Assembly (NCBI RefSeq): GCF_020524285.1 | Contig: NZ_JAIVKX010000008.1 | Coordinates: 248,001 to 312,000, forward strand | DNA length: 64,000 nucleotides | DNA from: Alloyangia pacifica | Lineage (GTDB): Bacteria > Pseudomonadota > Alphaproteobacteria > Rhodobacterales > Rhodobacteraceae | Direction of reading: 5' to 3' | In this document: positions 1-8,259 of the stretch, one piece after another | Layout of the letters: the number at the start of each line of letters is the position of its first letter | Numbering within the stretch: the first letter of the stretch is position 1 | Made by a program: the position numbers and the translations under genes | The notes under the pieces: model-generated | The model's input: the letters and a program-made list of their open reading frames with translations, nothing else | What the model was told of the DNA's origin: nothing | The model's database searches: none

Positions 1-552
1 GTGATGCTGCTCCTGCTGCACCCGACGCTGCCGCTTACCGGCGATTTCGGCACCTCGGTGATGATGGCTCTCGCCGTGGTCGCCGCGCCGCTGGCCGCGC
101 TGGTGGCCTACCGGACGATCTACCCGCCGACCCTGCGCCGCAAGCAGGTGACGCTTGCAAAGATGATGCTGCACGACGTGGCGGCGCTCGCCGGTGACGC
201 GGACGCGCTGCGGCACCGCGCGGTCTGGCGGGCCCGGCTCTATCATCGGATGCTGAGGCTCTTCCGCCTGACCGAACGTTCGGCCCGGGCGCAGCGCGAT
301 GCGCTGGACAGCGGGCTGGCGCTGCTCGACCTCGGCCATGCGACCATGCGCGCACATGAGATCCTCGCACATCCCGAAACGCCCGCCGCAGAACGCCGGG
401 CTCTGAAAGCCGCCCTGGCGCGGCTCGAGCGGCTGAGCGAGACCCCCGCCCGCGCCGAGGGCGCGCTCAGCCGTCTCGCGCGGCGCGCCACCGGCGCGGA
501 TGCGGAGATCTTCCGCCACGCCGCACGCAGCGCCGCCTCGCTTCCGGGCTGA
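1..552 (+). CDS. FUSC-family membrane protein, C-terminal part (probably cut by window start)
   Basis: The reading frame is open from the first base, and the GTG at position 1 is probably internal, so this is most likely the 3' end of a longer gene. The visible 183 residues begin with a hydrophobic segment (about residues 18-40). After it comes a basic junction (YPPTLRRKQ) and then a long helical, Arg/Ala/Leu-rich cytoplasmic tail with a W-x-aRLYHRMLRL pattern. A last membrane segment followed by this kind of helical tail is typical of FUSC (fusaric-acid-resistance / AaeB-like) efflux proteins. That assignment rests on general resemblance only. The neighbour downstream is convergent (10 bp gap). 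Confidence 0.55.
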   Translation: MMLLLLHPTLPLTGDFGTSVMMALAVVAAPLAALVAYRTIYPPTLRRKQVTLAKMMLHDVAALAGDADALRHRAVWRARLYHRMLRLFRLTERSARAQRDALDSGLALLDLGHATMRAHEILAHPETPAAERRALKAALARLERLSETPARAEGALSRLARRATGADAEIFRHAARSAASLPG

Positions 553-561
553 CCCCGCGCC

Positions 562-1518
562 TCAGAGGCGCCGCAGCCACCGGTGCGCGAGCGCCATCTT
601 CTCGCGCACCGGCTGGGTCAGCACGAAGGGGTAGAGATCGGGCAGGTCCAGCGCCCGGTTCACGTGGTTCACCGCGATCGACAGGTGCACGGCGCGGGTG
701 ATCAGCACCTCGGTGTCCGCCTCGAGGTAGGGATCATACCCGTCCGCCGGGCTCTCGGGCAGACGCAGCCCGCTGGCCACGCCGCTGTCGAGCATCGACA
801 CGAGGTGCTGCAGATGCGCGAGGGTCTCGGCCCAATCCTCGTGCGGATGCGCGGTGGCATAGGTGGTGATGTACTGCGCGCCCGGCTCCATCGGCGCGTC
901 GTAGTGCCGCTGCAGCGCCGCGCCGTAGTCCGCCCGCTCGTCGCCGAACAGCGCCCGGAAATCGTCGAGGAAGGCCGGATCCTCGGCCAGCCGCAGGAAC
1001 AGGAAATGCGCCATCTCGTGCCGCATGTGGCCCAGCATGGTGCGGTAGAGCTCGCCGAACTGCGCCTGCCGGTGCGCCAGGACCGCGTCGCTCGCCTCGG
1101 TGACATTGATCGTGATGATCCCGTCGGCATGGCCCATGATCACATCGGCCCCGCCGTGAAGCGTCTCCTCCGAAAGCATGCGGAACACCGGGCGCGCGCC
1201 GGAATCGACGGGGGTGAACCAGCCCCAGCGCGACAGCTCGGCGAGCATCCGCCGCTTGGCCGACTCGCTTTCTTCCCAGAGCGGCAGGTTCTGCTCGGCG
1301 CGCAGGTCGGGCACCGTCTCGGTCATTGCGCAGGAACGGCAGAGCCCGCCCTGTTCGGCCACCCAGTTGCAGGCGATATCGTCGCGGTTGGCGCAATGCG
1401 CGGCGCCCGCGATCATGGACTGCGTGTCGGGATCGAAACTGACCTCCTGCCCGCATCCGCAGGCCAGATTGTGGAAGTAGACCGGGCTGGAACAGGCGGG
1501 ACAACGGAAGATTTGCAT
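562..1518 (-). CDS. Putative zinc-binding metallopeptidase, DUF2248 family
   Basis: The protein has 318 aa. The N-terminus is a double zinc ribbon: Cys6, Cys9, Cys20 and Cys22, then Cys42, Cys50, Cys60 and Cys63. The core carries a gluzincin-type HExxH at residues 167-171 (HEMAH), followed by acidic helices where the third ligand is expected. This arrangement matches the DUF2248/COG4307 group of putative zinc-dependent peptidases. No signal peptide is visible, so it should be cytoplasmic. Substrate and physiological role are unknown. The start follows from the first ATG, directly before the MQIFRCPAC ribbon. It is divergent from the rimP operon. Confidence 0.8.
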   Translation of the reverse strand: MQIFRCPACSSPVYFHNLACGCGQEVSFDPDTQSMIAGAAHCANRDDIACNWVAEQGGLCRSCAMTETVPDLRAEQNLPLWEESESAKRRMLAELSRWGWFTPVDSGARPVFRMLSEETLHGGADVIMGHADGIITINVTEASDAVLAHRQAQFGELYRTMLGHMRHEMAHFLFLRLAEDPAFLDDFRALFGDERADYGAALQRHYDAPMEPGAQYITTYATAHPHEDWAETLAHLQHLVSMLDSGVASGLRLPESPADGYDPYLEADTEVLITRAVHLSIAVNHVNRALDLPDLYPFVLTQPVREKMALAHRWLRRL

Positions 1519-1710
1519 GAAGCATCCTCATGTGCGGGTACACGGGTCGTAACTTCGCGGGGCGGTCCTGCGTTCCCGCGAGCCCATGAAGCGTCATTGA
1601 AGACCGCATGGGAAGAGGATTGCGTGACGGGCTCATGACGCGCTGCCCCATGCCGAAGGACGCGGCCCGCGCCGGGGGAACCTACCTCCCGCCCCTTGGG
1701 TGAATCACCC

Positions 1711-1739
1711 TTGCGAAATCCGCTGCAGACACGTATATG
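1711..1739 (+). promoter_or_regulatory. Sigma-70-like promoter of the rimP-nusA-infB operon
   Basis: The -35 is TTGCGA (1711-1716) and the -10 is TATATG (1734-1739), with a 17-bp spacer. A perfect 6-1-6 palindrome, GGGTGAATCACCC (1698-1710), abuts the -35 and could be an operator. Transcription would start near 1746, giving a leader of about 90 nt before rimP. The rest of the 320-bp gap 1519-1838 shows no gene. Confidence 0.5.
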
Positions 1740-1756
1740 CCCCTTCAACAGCGGCG

Positions 1757-1820
1757 CGTCGGTCCTGCACCGAAGCTCCACCGGGAAACACCGACGGGCC
1801 GCGCGCCCGTATTTTTGTTT
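1757..1820 (+). promoter_or_regulatory. Possible transcription attenuator in the rimP leader
   Basis: A 6-bp GC stem (ACGGGC 1794-1799 / GCCCGT 1805-1810) is followed directly by ATTTTTGTTT, which looks like an intrinsic terminator 28 bp before the rimP start. An upstream segment, CGTCGGT (1757-1763), can pair with ACCGACG (1790-1796). That pairing would use up the 5' arm of the terminator stem. The same upstream segment can instead form a local hairpin (CGGT 1760-1763 / ACCG 1769-1772). The three structures are mutually exclusive. Regulation by this element is inferred. Confidence 0.45.
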
Positions 1821-1838
1821 CCGAAGGAGTCGGAGAAA

Positions 1839-2423
1839 ATGACCGACCTCATCGCCAAATCATCGCTCGACAAGCGCCTCGCCGAGATCGTCGGCCCCGT
1901 CATCGAGGACATGGGGTTCGAACTCGTGCGGCTCCGTCTCATGGGGGGCAAGACCGCCACCCTGCAGATCATGGCCGAACGCCCCGAGGGCGGCATCGAA
2001 GTCGATGAATGCGCCGACATCTCCACCGCGGTCTCTGCCGTGCTCGACGTCGAGGATCCGATCATCGACGCCTACACGCTCGAGGTCTCCTCGCCCGGCA
2101 TCGACCGCCCGCTGACCCGCCTGAAGGACTTCGAGACCTTCGAGGGCTACGAGGTGAAGATCGAAACCGCCGAGATGATCGACGGCCGCAAGCGCTGGCG
2201 CGGCGTGATCGCCGGAGTCGAGGGCGACGAAGTGCTGCTCAACATCGAGAACGGCGACGAAGAGCAGACCATCGGCCTGCAATTCGACTGGCTGTCGGAC
2301 GCCAAGCTGGTGCTCACCGACGACCTGATCCGAGACATGCTCCGTGCCCGCAAGGCGCAGGAAGTGGACGAAACCAAATTCGACGACATCGAGGCCGACG
2401 ACGCGGCCGCTCAGGAGGACTAA
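1839..2423 (+). CDS. rimP: Ribosome maturation factor RimP
   Basis: The protein has 194 aa and is needed for late assembly of the 30S subunit. The start was set at the ATG in 1839 because a clear AAGGAG lies upstream (1824-1829) and the product then opens [17 protein letters not shown], as in the family; the frame is open further upstream but nothing there looks coding. An N-terminal alpha/beta domain carries the family pattern [12 protein letters not shown] (about residues 86-97). A C-terminal SH3-like barrel follows, then an acidic tail rich in Asp/Glu/Ala. It is the first gene of the operon, with nusA four bases after its stop. Confidence 0.95.
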   Translation: MTDLIAKSSLDKRLAEIVGPVIEDMGFELVRLRLMGGKTATLQIMAERPEGGIEVDECADISTAVSAVLDVEDPIIDAYTLEVSSPGIDRPLTRLKDFETFEGYEVKIETAEMIDGRKRWRGVIAGVEGDEVLLNIENGDEEQTIGLQFDWLSDAKLVLTDDLIRDMLRARKAQEVDETKFDDIEADDAAAQED

Positions 2424-2427
2424 GACC

Positions 2428-4059
2428 ATGGCAATCACCTCTGCCAACCAGCTCGAGCTTCTGCAGACCGCCGAAGCCGTCGCTCGCGAGAAAATGATCG
2501 ACCCCTCGCTGGTGATTGAAGCGATGGAGGAGAGCCTCGCCCGCGCCGCCAAGAGCCGCTATGGCTCGGAGATGGACATCCGCGTGAAGATCGACCGCAA
2601 GACCGGTCGCGCCACCTTCACCCGCGTGCGCACGGTGGTCGAGGACGAGCTCCTCGAGAACTACCAGGCCGAGATGACCGTCCAGCAGGCCAAGCAATAC
2701 ATGGCCGATCCGCAGGTCGGTGACACCTATGTCGAGGAAGTCCCGCCGGTGGACCTCGGCCGCATCGCCGCGCAGAGCGCCAAGCAGGTGATCCTGCAGA
2801 AGGTGCGCGAAGCCGAGCGTGATCGCCAGTACGAGGAATTCAAGGACCGCCAGGGCACGATCATCAACGGTCAGGTCAAGCGCGAGGAATACGGCAACGT
2901 CATCGTCGACGTGGGCCGTGGCGAAGCCATCCTGCGCCGCAACGAGAAGATCGGCCGCGAGAGCTACCGCCCCGGCGACCGCATCCGCTGCTACGTCAAG
3001 GACGTGCGCCGCGAGGCCCGCGGCCCGCAGATTTTCCTGTCGCGCACCGCGCCAGAGTTCATGGCCGAGCTGTTCAAGATGGAAGTGCCGGAAATCTACG
3101 ACGGCATCATCGAGATCAAGGCCGTGGCTCGTGACCCCGGCTCGCGCGCGAAGATCGGCGTGATCTCCTACGACGGCTCGATCGACCCGGTCGGGGCCTG
3201 CGTCGGTATGCGCGGCAGCCGCGTGCAGGCCGTTGTGAACGAACTCCAGGGTGAAAAGATCGACATCATCCCGTGGAACGAGGACATGCCGACCTTCCTC
3301 GTCAACGCGCTGCAGCCGGCCGAAGTGTCGAAAGTGGTTCTGGACGAGGATGCCGAGCGCATCGAGGTCGTCGTGCCCGACGAGCAGCTGTCGCTGGCCA
3401 TCGGTCGCCGCGGCCAGAACGTGCGCCTCGCGTCGCAGCTGACCGGCCTCGACATCGACATCATGACCGAGGAAGAAGAGTCCTCCCGCCGCCAGAAAGA
3501 ATTCGAAGAGCGCACCAAGCTGTTCATGGACACGCTGGACGTCGACGAGTTCTTTGCCCAACTGCTGGTGGCCGAAGGCTTCACCAACCTCGAGGAGGTG
3601 GCCTACGTCGAGCTCGACGAGCTGCTGGTCATCGACGGCGTCGACGAAGGCACCGCCGAAGAGCTGCAGACCCGCGCCCGCGAATTCCTCGAGGAGCAGG
3701 CCCGCAAGGCGCTCGAGAAGGCGCGCGAGCTGGGAGTTGAAGAGAGCCTTATTGAATTCGAGGGCCTCACTCCCCAGATGGTAGAGGCACTGGCGGAAGA
3801 CGACATCAAGTCGCTCGAAGATTTCGCCACCTGCGCCGACTGGGAACTGGCCGGTGGCTGGACCACGGTCGACGGCCAGCGCCAGAAAGACGACGGCCTG
3901 CTCGAGAAATTCGGCGTGGACCTCGACGAAGCGCAGAATCTGATCATGACCGCCCGCGTGATGCTGGGCTGGGTCGACCCCGAAGAACTGGTTGCCAGCG
4001 CGGCAGAGGGCGATGAGCTCGACGCCGAGCATGACGAGTCCGACGAGGCGGAGGCCTGA
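2428..4059 (+). CDS. nusA: Transcription termination/antitermination factor NusA
   Basis: The protein has 543 aa. Domain order is an N-terminal RNA-polymerase-binding domain (about 1-130), an S1 domain (about 133-200, containing [15 protein letters not shown]), two KH domains (about 200-350, with [11 protein letters not shown] and [12 protein letters not shown] as the GxxG loops), and acidic C-terminal repeats (about 365-520) of the helix-hairpin-helix type found in proteobacterial NusA. It ends in a very acidic tail. The ATG at 2428 has GGAGG upstream, overlapping the end of rimP. NusA controls pausing, termination and rRNA antitermination. In enteric bacteria it also regulates this same operon. 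Confidence 0.97.
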   Translation: MAITSANQLELLQTAEAVAREKMIDPSLVIEAMEESLARAAKSRYGSEMDIRVKIDRKTGRATFTRVRTVVEDELLENYQAEMTVQQAKQYMADPQVGDTYVEEVPPVDLGRIAAQSAKQVILQKVREAERDRQYEEFKDRQGTIINGQVKREEYGNVIVDVGRGEAILRRNEKIGRESYRPGDRIRCYVKDVRREARGPQIFLSRTAPEFMAELFKMEVPEIYDGIIEIKAVARDPGSRAKIGVISYDGSIDPVGACVGMRGSRVQAVVNELQGEKIDIIPWNEDMPTFLVNALQPAEVSKVVLDEDAERIEVVVPDEQLSLAIGRRGQNVRLASQLTGLDIDIMTEEEESSRRQKEFEERTKLFMDTLDVDEFFAQLLVAEGFTNLEEVAYVELDELLVIDGVDEGTAEELQTRAREFLEEQARKALEKARELGVEESLIEFEGLTPQMVEALAEDDIKSLEDFATCADWELAGGWTTVDGQRQKDDGLLEKFGVDLDEAQNLIMTARVMLGWVDPEELVASAAEGDELDAEHDESDEAEA

Positions 4060-4066
4060 ACCCCAG

Positions 4067-4720
4067 ATGAGTCGCGGAGGTCAGGATAAGGACAGAGCAG
4101 ACGGGCCCGAACGGCGCTGCATCGCCACCGGCGATGTGGATCCCAAGGGCGGCCTGATCCGGTTCGTGGTCGGGCCCGAGGGTCAGGTCGTCCCAGACCT
4201 CGCGGGCAAGCTGCCCGGCCGGGGCATCTGGGTCTCGGCCGATCGAAAGGCCCTGGAAAAGGCTGCGGGCAAGGGTCTCTTTGCCCGCGCGGCCAAGGCC
4301 CCGGTCACCGTCCCGGACGGGCTGCCCGACCTCGTGGAGGGCATGCTGGCCCGCCGGGTGGTCGAGCTGATCAGCCTCGCCCGCAAGGGCGGCGGTGCCG
4401 TCTCCGGCTACGAGAAGGTGAAGGACTGGCTGATGAAAGAGGAAGCCCGTGTCCTGATCCAGGCCGAAGACGGATCGGCCCGCGGGAAGACGAAATTGAG
4501 TACTCCCTACGGGGGGAACTACATCGGCTGGCTCACCGCAGACGAGCTGGGGCTGGCCTTTGGACGTGAAAAGGTGATACATGCCGCGCTTGGCGCTGGT
4601 GGACTCACCAAACGTGTTGTAGAGGAGGCCCAACGTTTGAAGGGCCTGCGCGTCGCATCGGCAGACGCGAAAACGGCAGCAGGGGCTGCCGCGGGCGGCA
4701 AGGGCCGCCGGAAAGGATAA
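4067..4720 (+). CDS. YlxR (DUF448) RNA-binding protein fused to an L7Ae/YlxQ-like domain
   Basis: The protein has 217 aa. Residues about 15-85 form the DUF448/YlxR fold, with the hallmark [11 protein letters not shown] and the basic [10 protein letters not shown] stretch. Residues about 95-195 look like an L7Ae/L30e-type RNA-binding domain ([24 protein letters not shown]...). The tail is Lys/Arg/Gly/Ala rich. In Bacillus, YlxR and YlxQ are separate genes between nusA and infB; here one protein covers both. The start is the ATG 7 bp after the nusA stop, and the operon position supports the assignment. The exact RNA target is not known. Confidence 0.85.
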   Translation: MSRGGQDKDRADGPERRCIATGDVDPKGGLIRFVVGPEGQVVPDLAGKLPGRGIWVSADRKALEKAAGKGLFARAAKAPVTVPDGLPDLVEGMLARRVVELISLARKGGGAVSGYEKVKDWLMKEEARVLIQAEDGSARGKTKLSTPYGGNYIGWLTADELGLAFGREKVIHAALGAGGLTKRVVEEAQRLKGLRVASADAKTAAGAAAGGKGRRKG

Positions 4721-4730
4721 GAGAATCTTA

Positions 4731-7256
4731 ATGAGCGATAACGACGGCAAGAAGACTTTGGGTTTGCGCGGCGGGTCCCACTCGGGGAACGTGAAGCAGA
4801 GCTTCAGCCACGGCCGCACAAAGAACGTCGTGGTGGAAACCAAGCGCAAACGCGTCGTGGTCCCGAAAACGGGCGCCGCTGGCGGTGCAAAGGGTTCGGG
4901 CGGCGGATCGCATGGTGGTTCGGGCAAGCGCCCGGCGGGCATTTCCGACTCGGAGATGGAACGCCGTCTGCGCGCGCTGCAGGCCGCCAAGGCGCGCGAA
5001 GCCGAAGAGGCTGCTCAGCGCGAGGCCGAGGAAAAGGCCCGCGCCGAAGAGCGTGAGCGCCTGCGCGCCGAAAAGGAACAGAAGGAGCGCGAGCAGCGCG
5101 AGGCCGAAGAGCGTGCCAAGGCGAAAGCCGAGGAAGAAGCGCGCAAGGCCCGCGAAGCTGCCGAGGCGGCGGAAGCTGCCAAGAAGGCAGACGCCGCGCC
5201 CAAGAAGGCCGCGGGAGCGGCCGGCAACGATGCGGCAGCAGGTCCGGCACGCGCCGGCGGCGCGCCCGCCTCGGCCAAGCCGGCGGCACAGCCGCAGCGC
5301 AAGGCCGAACGCGAGCGCGAAGAGCGTGGCCGGTCGGCTCGTGGCCGCGATGACGGCGCGCGCCGTTCCGGCAAGCTGACGCTGAACCAGGCTCTGGGCG
5401 GCGAAGGTGGCCGGCAGAAGTCCATGGCCGCGATGAAGCGCAAGCAGGAGCGTGCGCGTCAGAAGGCGATGGGCGGCAGCCAGCAGCGCGAGAAGGTCGT
5501 GCGTGACGTTCAGCTCCCCGAGGCGATCACCGTCGCCGAGCTGGCGAACCGCATGGCGGAACGCGTCGCGGACGTGGTGAAATCGCTGATGCAGAGCGGC
5601 ATCATGGCGACTCAGAACCAGTCGATCGACGCCGACACCGCGGAACTGATCATCGAAGAGTTCGGCCACCGCGTGACCCGCGTGTCCGACGCCGACGTCG
5701 AAGACGTGATCAAGATCGAGGAAGACAAGCCCGAGGACCTGCAGGCACGCCCGCCGGTCATCACCATCATGGGCCACGTCGACCACGGCAAGACCTCGCT
5801 GCTCGACGCCATCCGCAACGCCAACGTGACCTCCGGCGAAGCCGGCGGCATCACGCAGCACATCGGTGCCTACCAGGTGACCACCGACAGCGGTGCGGTC
5901 CTGTCGTTCCTCGACACGCCGGGCCACGCGGCCTTCACCTCGATGCGCTCGCGTGGTGCACAGGTGACGGACATCGTGGTGCTGGTGGTTGCGGCGGACG
6001 ACGCGGTGATGCCGCAGACCGTCGAGGCAATCAGCCACGCGAAAGCGGCCGGCGTCCCGATGATCGTGGCGATCAACAAGTGCGACAAGCCCGATGCGAA
6101 CCCGACCAAGGTGCGCACCGACCTTCTCCAGCACGAGGTTGTCGTCGAAGAGATGTCGGGCGACGTGCAGGACGTGGAGGTGTCGGCCAAGACCGGCAAG
6201 GGCCTCGACGCGCTGCTCGAAGCCATCGCGCTGCAGGCCGAGATCCTCGAGCTCAAGGCCAACCCCGACCGCGCCGCACAGGGTGCCGTCATCGAAGCGC
6301 AGCTCGACGTGGGCCGCGGTCCGGTTGCCACCGTTCTGGTGCAGAACGGCACGCTCCGTCAGGGCGACATCTTCGTCGTCGGTGAGCAGTACGGCAAGGT
6401 CCGTGCGCTGATCAACGACAAGGGTGAGCGCGTTCAGGAAGCCGGCCCGTCGGTGCCCGTCGAGGTGCTGGGTCTCAACGGCACGCCCGAGGCCGGCGAC
6501 GTTCTCAACGTCACCGAGACCGAGGCGCAGGCCCGCGAAATCGCCGAGTACCGTGCACACGTCTCGAAAGAGAAGCGTGCCGCAGCCGGTGCCGCGACGA
6601 CCCTGGAACAGCTGATGCAGAAGGCCAAGGACGACGAAAGCGTCTCGGAACTGCCCGTTATCGTGAAAGCGGACGTGCAGGGCTCGACCGAAGCGATCGT
6701 CCAGGCGCTCGAGAAGGTCGGCAACGACGAGGTGCGCGTGCGCGTCATCCACTCCGGTGTGGGCGCGATCACCGAGACCGACATCGGCCTCGCCGAAGCG
6801 TCGGGCTGCCCGGTCATCGGCTTCAACGTCCGTGCCAACGCTCCGGCCCGTAACGGCGCCAACCAGAAGGGCGTGGAGATCCGCTACTACTCGGTGATCT
6901 ACGACCTCGTGGACGATGTGAAAGCGGCGGCCTCCGGCCTGCTGTCGAACGAAATCCGCGAGAACTTCATCGGCTACGCGAACATCAAGGAAGTCTTCAA
7001 GGTGTCCAACGTCGGCAAGGTCGCCGGCTGCCTGGTCACCGAGGGCGTCGCCCGCCGCTCCGCAGGCGTCCGCCTGCTGCGCGACAACGTGGTGATCCAC
7101 GAAGGCACGCTGAAGACCCTCAAGCGCTTCAAGGACGAGGTTGCCGAAGTGCAGTCCGGCCAGGAATGCGGCATGGCCTTCGAGAACTACGACGACATCC
7201 GCCCCAACGATGTCATCGAGATCTTCGAGCGCGAGGAAGTCGAGCGTTCGCTCTGA
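4731..7256 (+). CDS. infB: Translation initiation factor IF-2
   Basis: The protein has 841 aa. A long, highly charged N-terminal region (about 1-240, with Ala/Glu/Arg/Lys heptad-like runs) precedes the IF2_N module and the GTPase domain. The G1 motif is [12 protein letters not shown] (about residues 347-358), G3 is DTPGHAAF and G4 is NKCD. Domains II-IV and the C-terminal fMet-tRNA-binding domain follow, ending [11 protein letters not shown]. It brings initiator tRNA to the 30S subunit. It is the last gene of the rimP operon and is followed by a strong terminator. Confidence 0.98.
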   Translation: MSDNDGKKTLGLRGGSHSGNVKQSFSHGRTKNVVVETKRKRVVVPKTGAAGGAKGSGGGSHGGSGKRPAGISDSEMERRLRALQAAKAREAEEAAQREAEEKARAEERERLRAEKEQKEREQREAEERAKAKAEEEARKAREAAEAAEAAKKADAAPKKAAGAAGNDAAAGPARAGGAPASAKPAAQPQRKAEREREERGRSARGRDDGARRSGKLTLNQALGGEGGRQKSMAAMKRKQERARQKAMGGSQQREKVVRDVQLPEAITVAELANRMAERVADVVKSLMQSGIMATQNQSIDADTAELIIEEFGHRVTRVSDADVEDVIKIEEDKPEDLQARPPVITIMGHVDHGKTSLLDAIRNANVTSGEAGGITQHIGAYQVTTDSGAVLSFLDTPGHAAFTSMRSRGAQVTDIVVLVVAADDAVMPQTVEAISHAKAAGVPMIVAINKCDKPDANPTKVRTDLLQHEVVVEEMSGDVQDVEVSAKTGKGLDALLEAIALQAEILELKANPDRAAQGAVIEAQLDVGRGPVATVLVQNGTLRQGDIFVVGEQYGKVRALINDKGERVQEAGPSVPVEVLGLNGTPEAGDVLNVTETEAQAREIAEYRAHVSKEKRAAAGAATTLEQLMQKAKDDESVSELPVIVKADVQGSTEAIVQALEKVGNDEVRVRVIHSGVGAITETDIGLAEASGCPVIGFNVRANAPARNGANQKGVEIRYYSVIYDLVDDVKAAASGLLSNEIRENFIGYANIKEVFKVSNVGKVAGCLVTEGVARRSAGVRLLRDNVVIHEGTLKTLKRFKDEVAEVQSGQECGMAFENYDDIRPNDVIEIFEREEVERSL

Positions 7257-7290
7257 TCTCCCCTGCCCCATTGGGGCGGATGAATTCAGA

Positions 7291-7325
7291 AAGGGCCGGC
7301 GATCAAAATCGCCGGCCCTTCTCTT
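7291..7325 (+). terminator. Intrinsic terminator after infB
   Basis: A perfect 13-bp inverted repeat (7291-7303 / 7308-7320) encloses the loop CAAA and is followed by CTCTTTT. It ends the rimP-nusA-infB operon 35 bp after the infB stop. Confidence 0.85.
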
Positions 7326-7414
7326 TTGCCGAAATCGGAAATCTCGCGGGCACCGTAGCGCAATCGTGTCGGCGGGGCGGGGCAAATGCGAAAGCCGGGC
7401 GAAAAGCCCGGCAC

Positions 7415-7447
7415 AAAAAAAAACGAGCCGCCCTTTCAGGCGACTCG
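7415..7447 (-). terminator. Intrinsic terminator of the small ORF at 7477-7599
   Basis: Read on the minus strand, a 9-bp stem (CGAGTCGCC / GGCGGCTCG, one G-T pair) is followed by an unbroken run of nine T. It lies 30 bp beyond the stop of the 40-codon gene. A second GC hairpin (7394-7412) lies just beyond. Confidence 0.8.
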
Positions 7448-7476
7448 CATGTCGTTGACTTCTAGGGGGCGTGCAA

Positions 7477-7599
7477 TCAGACCGGGCGCCCGGTGAAGAC
7501 CTGCTGCCCGACGCGGACGACGAGACGTCCATCGGGAAGGGTCTTCTCAAGAAAGCCCTGGACCGAAATGCAGCTACCCATGATGATGGTGCGCAGCAT
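7477..7599 (-). CDS. Small hypothetical protein, 40 aa
   Basis: The ORF runs from ATG at 7599 to TGA at 7477. A good Shine-Dalgarno (GAGGA) sits 7 bp before the ATG, and a strong intrinsic terminator lies 30 bp after the stop, which supports a real transcription unit. The peptide starts MLRTIIMGSCISVQGFLEKT and ends QQVFTGRPV. It has one Cys, a short hydrophobic N-terminal part and a beta-like second half, with no membrane span long enough to be certain. No known domain was recognised. It lies alone between convergent infB and mutT, and upstream of it (7600-7759) the DNA is AT-rich for this genome. Confidence 0.6.
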   Translation of the reverse strand: MLRTIIMGSCISVQGFLEKTLPDGRLVVRVGQQVFTGRPV

Positions 7600-7759
7600 G
7601 TTGTGTCCTCAACTAAGAAACTTGGTAGAGCAGTTTTACCTTAGGGCGTAGGTCAAAACTACATAAAAGTTGCACAAAACTGTTTCATAGATAGGCAAAG
7701 CCGCATATTTTTTCGCTGAATTTCTAATCATCTACCCAGAGACGTCAGAAAATCCTTGA

Positions 7760-8161
7760 TCAGAGCAAATCTCTGAGAATCGGGATCAGCGGAACATCCG
7801 CGGGCGGCATCGGATAGTCGGTCAGCTCCCGTGCCCGTGCCCATTTCAGCACCTGCCCTTCTCGGGCCTGCGGCACGCCCTGCCATTTGCGGCAGGCAAA
7901 AAGCGGCATCAGCAGGTGGAAATCATCATAAGCGTGAGAGGCAAATGTCAGCGGCGCAAGGCAGCTGTCCCAGGTCTCGATGCCGAGCTCTTCGTGCAAT
8001 TCGCGGATCAGCGCGGCCTCGGGGGTCTCGCCCGGCTCGACCTTGCCGCCCGGAAACTCCCAGAGCCCCGCCATGGACTTGCCCTCGGGCCGCTGCGCCA
8101 GCAGCACGCGCCCCTCGACGTCGATGAGGGCAACGGCGGAGACAAGAACGATTTTCTTCAT
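7760..8161 (-). CDS. mutT: Nudix hydrolase MutT (8-oxo-dGTP diphosphatase)
   Basis: The protein has 133 aa. The complete Nudix box runs from Gly39 to Ile61 (G-x5-E-x7-RELHEELGI), with Glu54, Glu57 and Glu58 as metal ligands. The N-terminus (MKKIVLVSAVALID...LLAQRPEGKSMAGLWEFPGGK) has the MutT-specific pattern rather than that of other Nudix groups. MutT removes oxidised dGTP from the nucleotide pool. It lies downstream of argJ on the same strand, but a strong terminator separates them, so it may have its own promoter or depend on readthrough. Confidence 0.9.
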   Translation of the reverse strand: MKKIVLVSAVALIDVEGRVLLAQRPEGKSMAGLWEFPGGKVEPGETPEAALIRELHEELGIETWDSCLAPLTFASHAYDDFHLLMPLFACRKWQGVPQAREGQVLKWARARELTDYPMPPADVPLIPILRDLL

Positions 8162-8182
8162 GGGGCGCTTCCGTCAGATGTG

Positions 8183-8211
8183 AAAACGCGAGGGGCGCTG
8201 CCCCTCGCGTT
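8183..8211 (-). terminator. Intrinsic terminator between argJ and mutT
   Basis: A perfect 12-bp stem (8185-8196 / 8200-8211) with loop AGC on the minus strand is followed by TTTT then C. Confidence 0.8.
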
Positions 8212-8223
8212 CCTTGGGATATG

Positions 8224-8259
8224 TGCCTCTCGCACGAGAGGCAACCGCTCAGGAGCGGT
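8224..8259. repeat. Two short perfect hairpins at the argJ 3' end
   Basis: TGCCTCTCG/CGAGAGGCA (8224-8232 / 8235-8243) and ACCGCTC/GAGCGGT (8244-8250 / 8253-8259) follow one another, and the second contains the argJ stop codon. With the terminator at 8183-8211 they give three hairpins in a row at the end of argJ. Confidence 0.7.

Noticed and set aside
2314-4032. Long open frame (572 codons) antisense to nusA
   Set aside because: It is the mirror of a GC-rich coding frame; the product is low-complexity and has no known domain, while the plus strand clearly encodes NusA.
4728-7550. 940-codon open frame antisense to infB
   Set aside because: The sense strand encodes a complete IF-2. The antisense product is His/Asp/Arg/Leu repetitive, as expected for a shadow frame.
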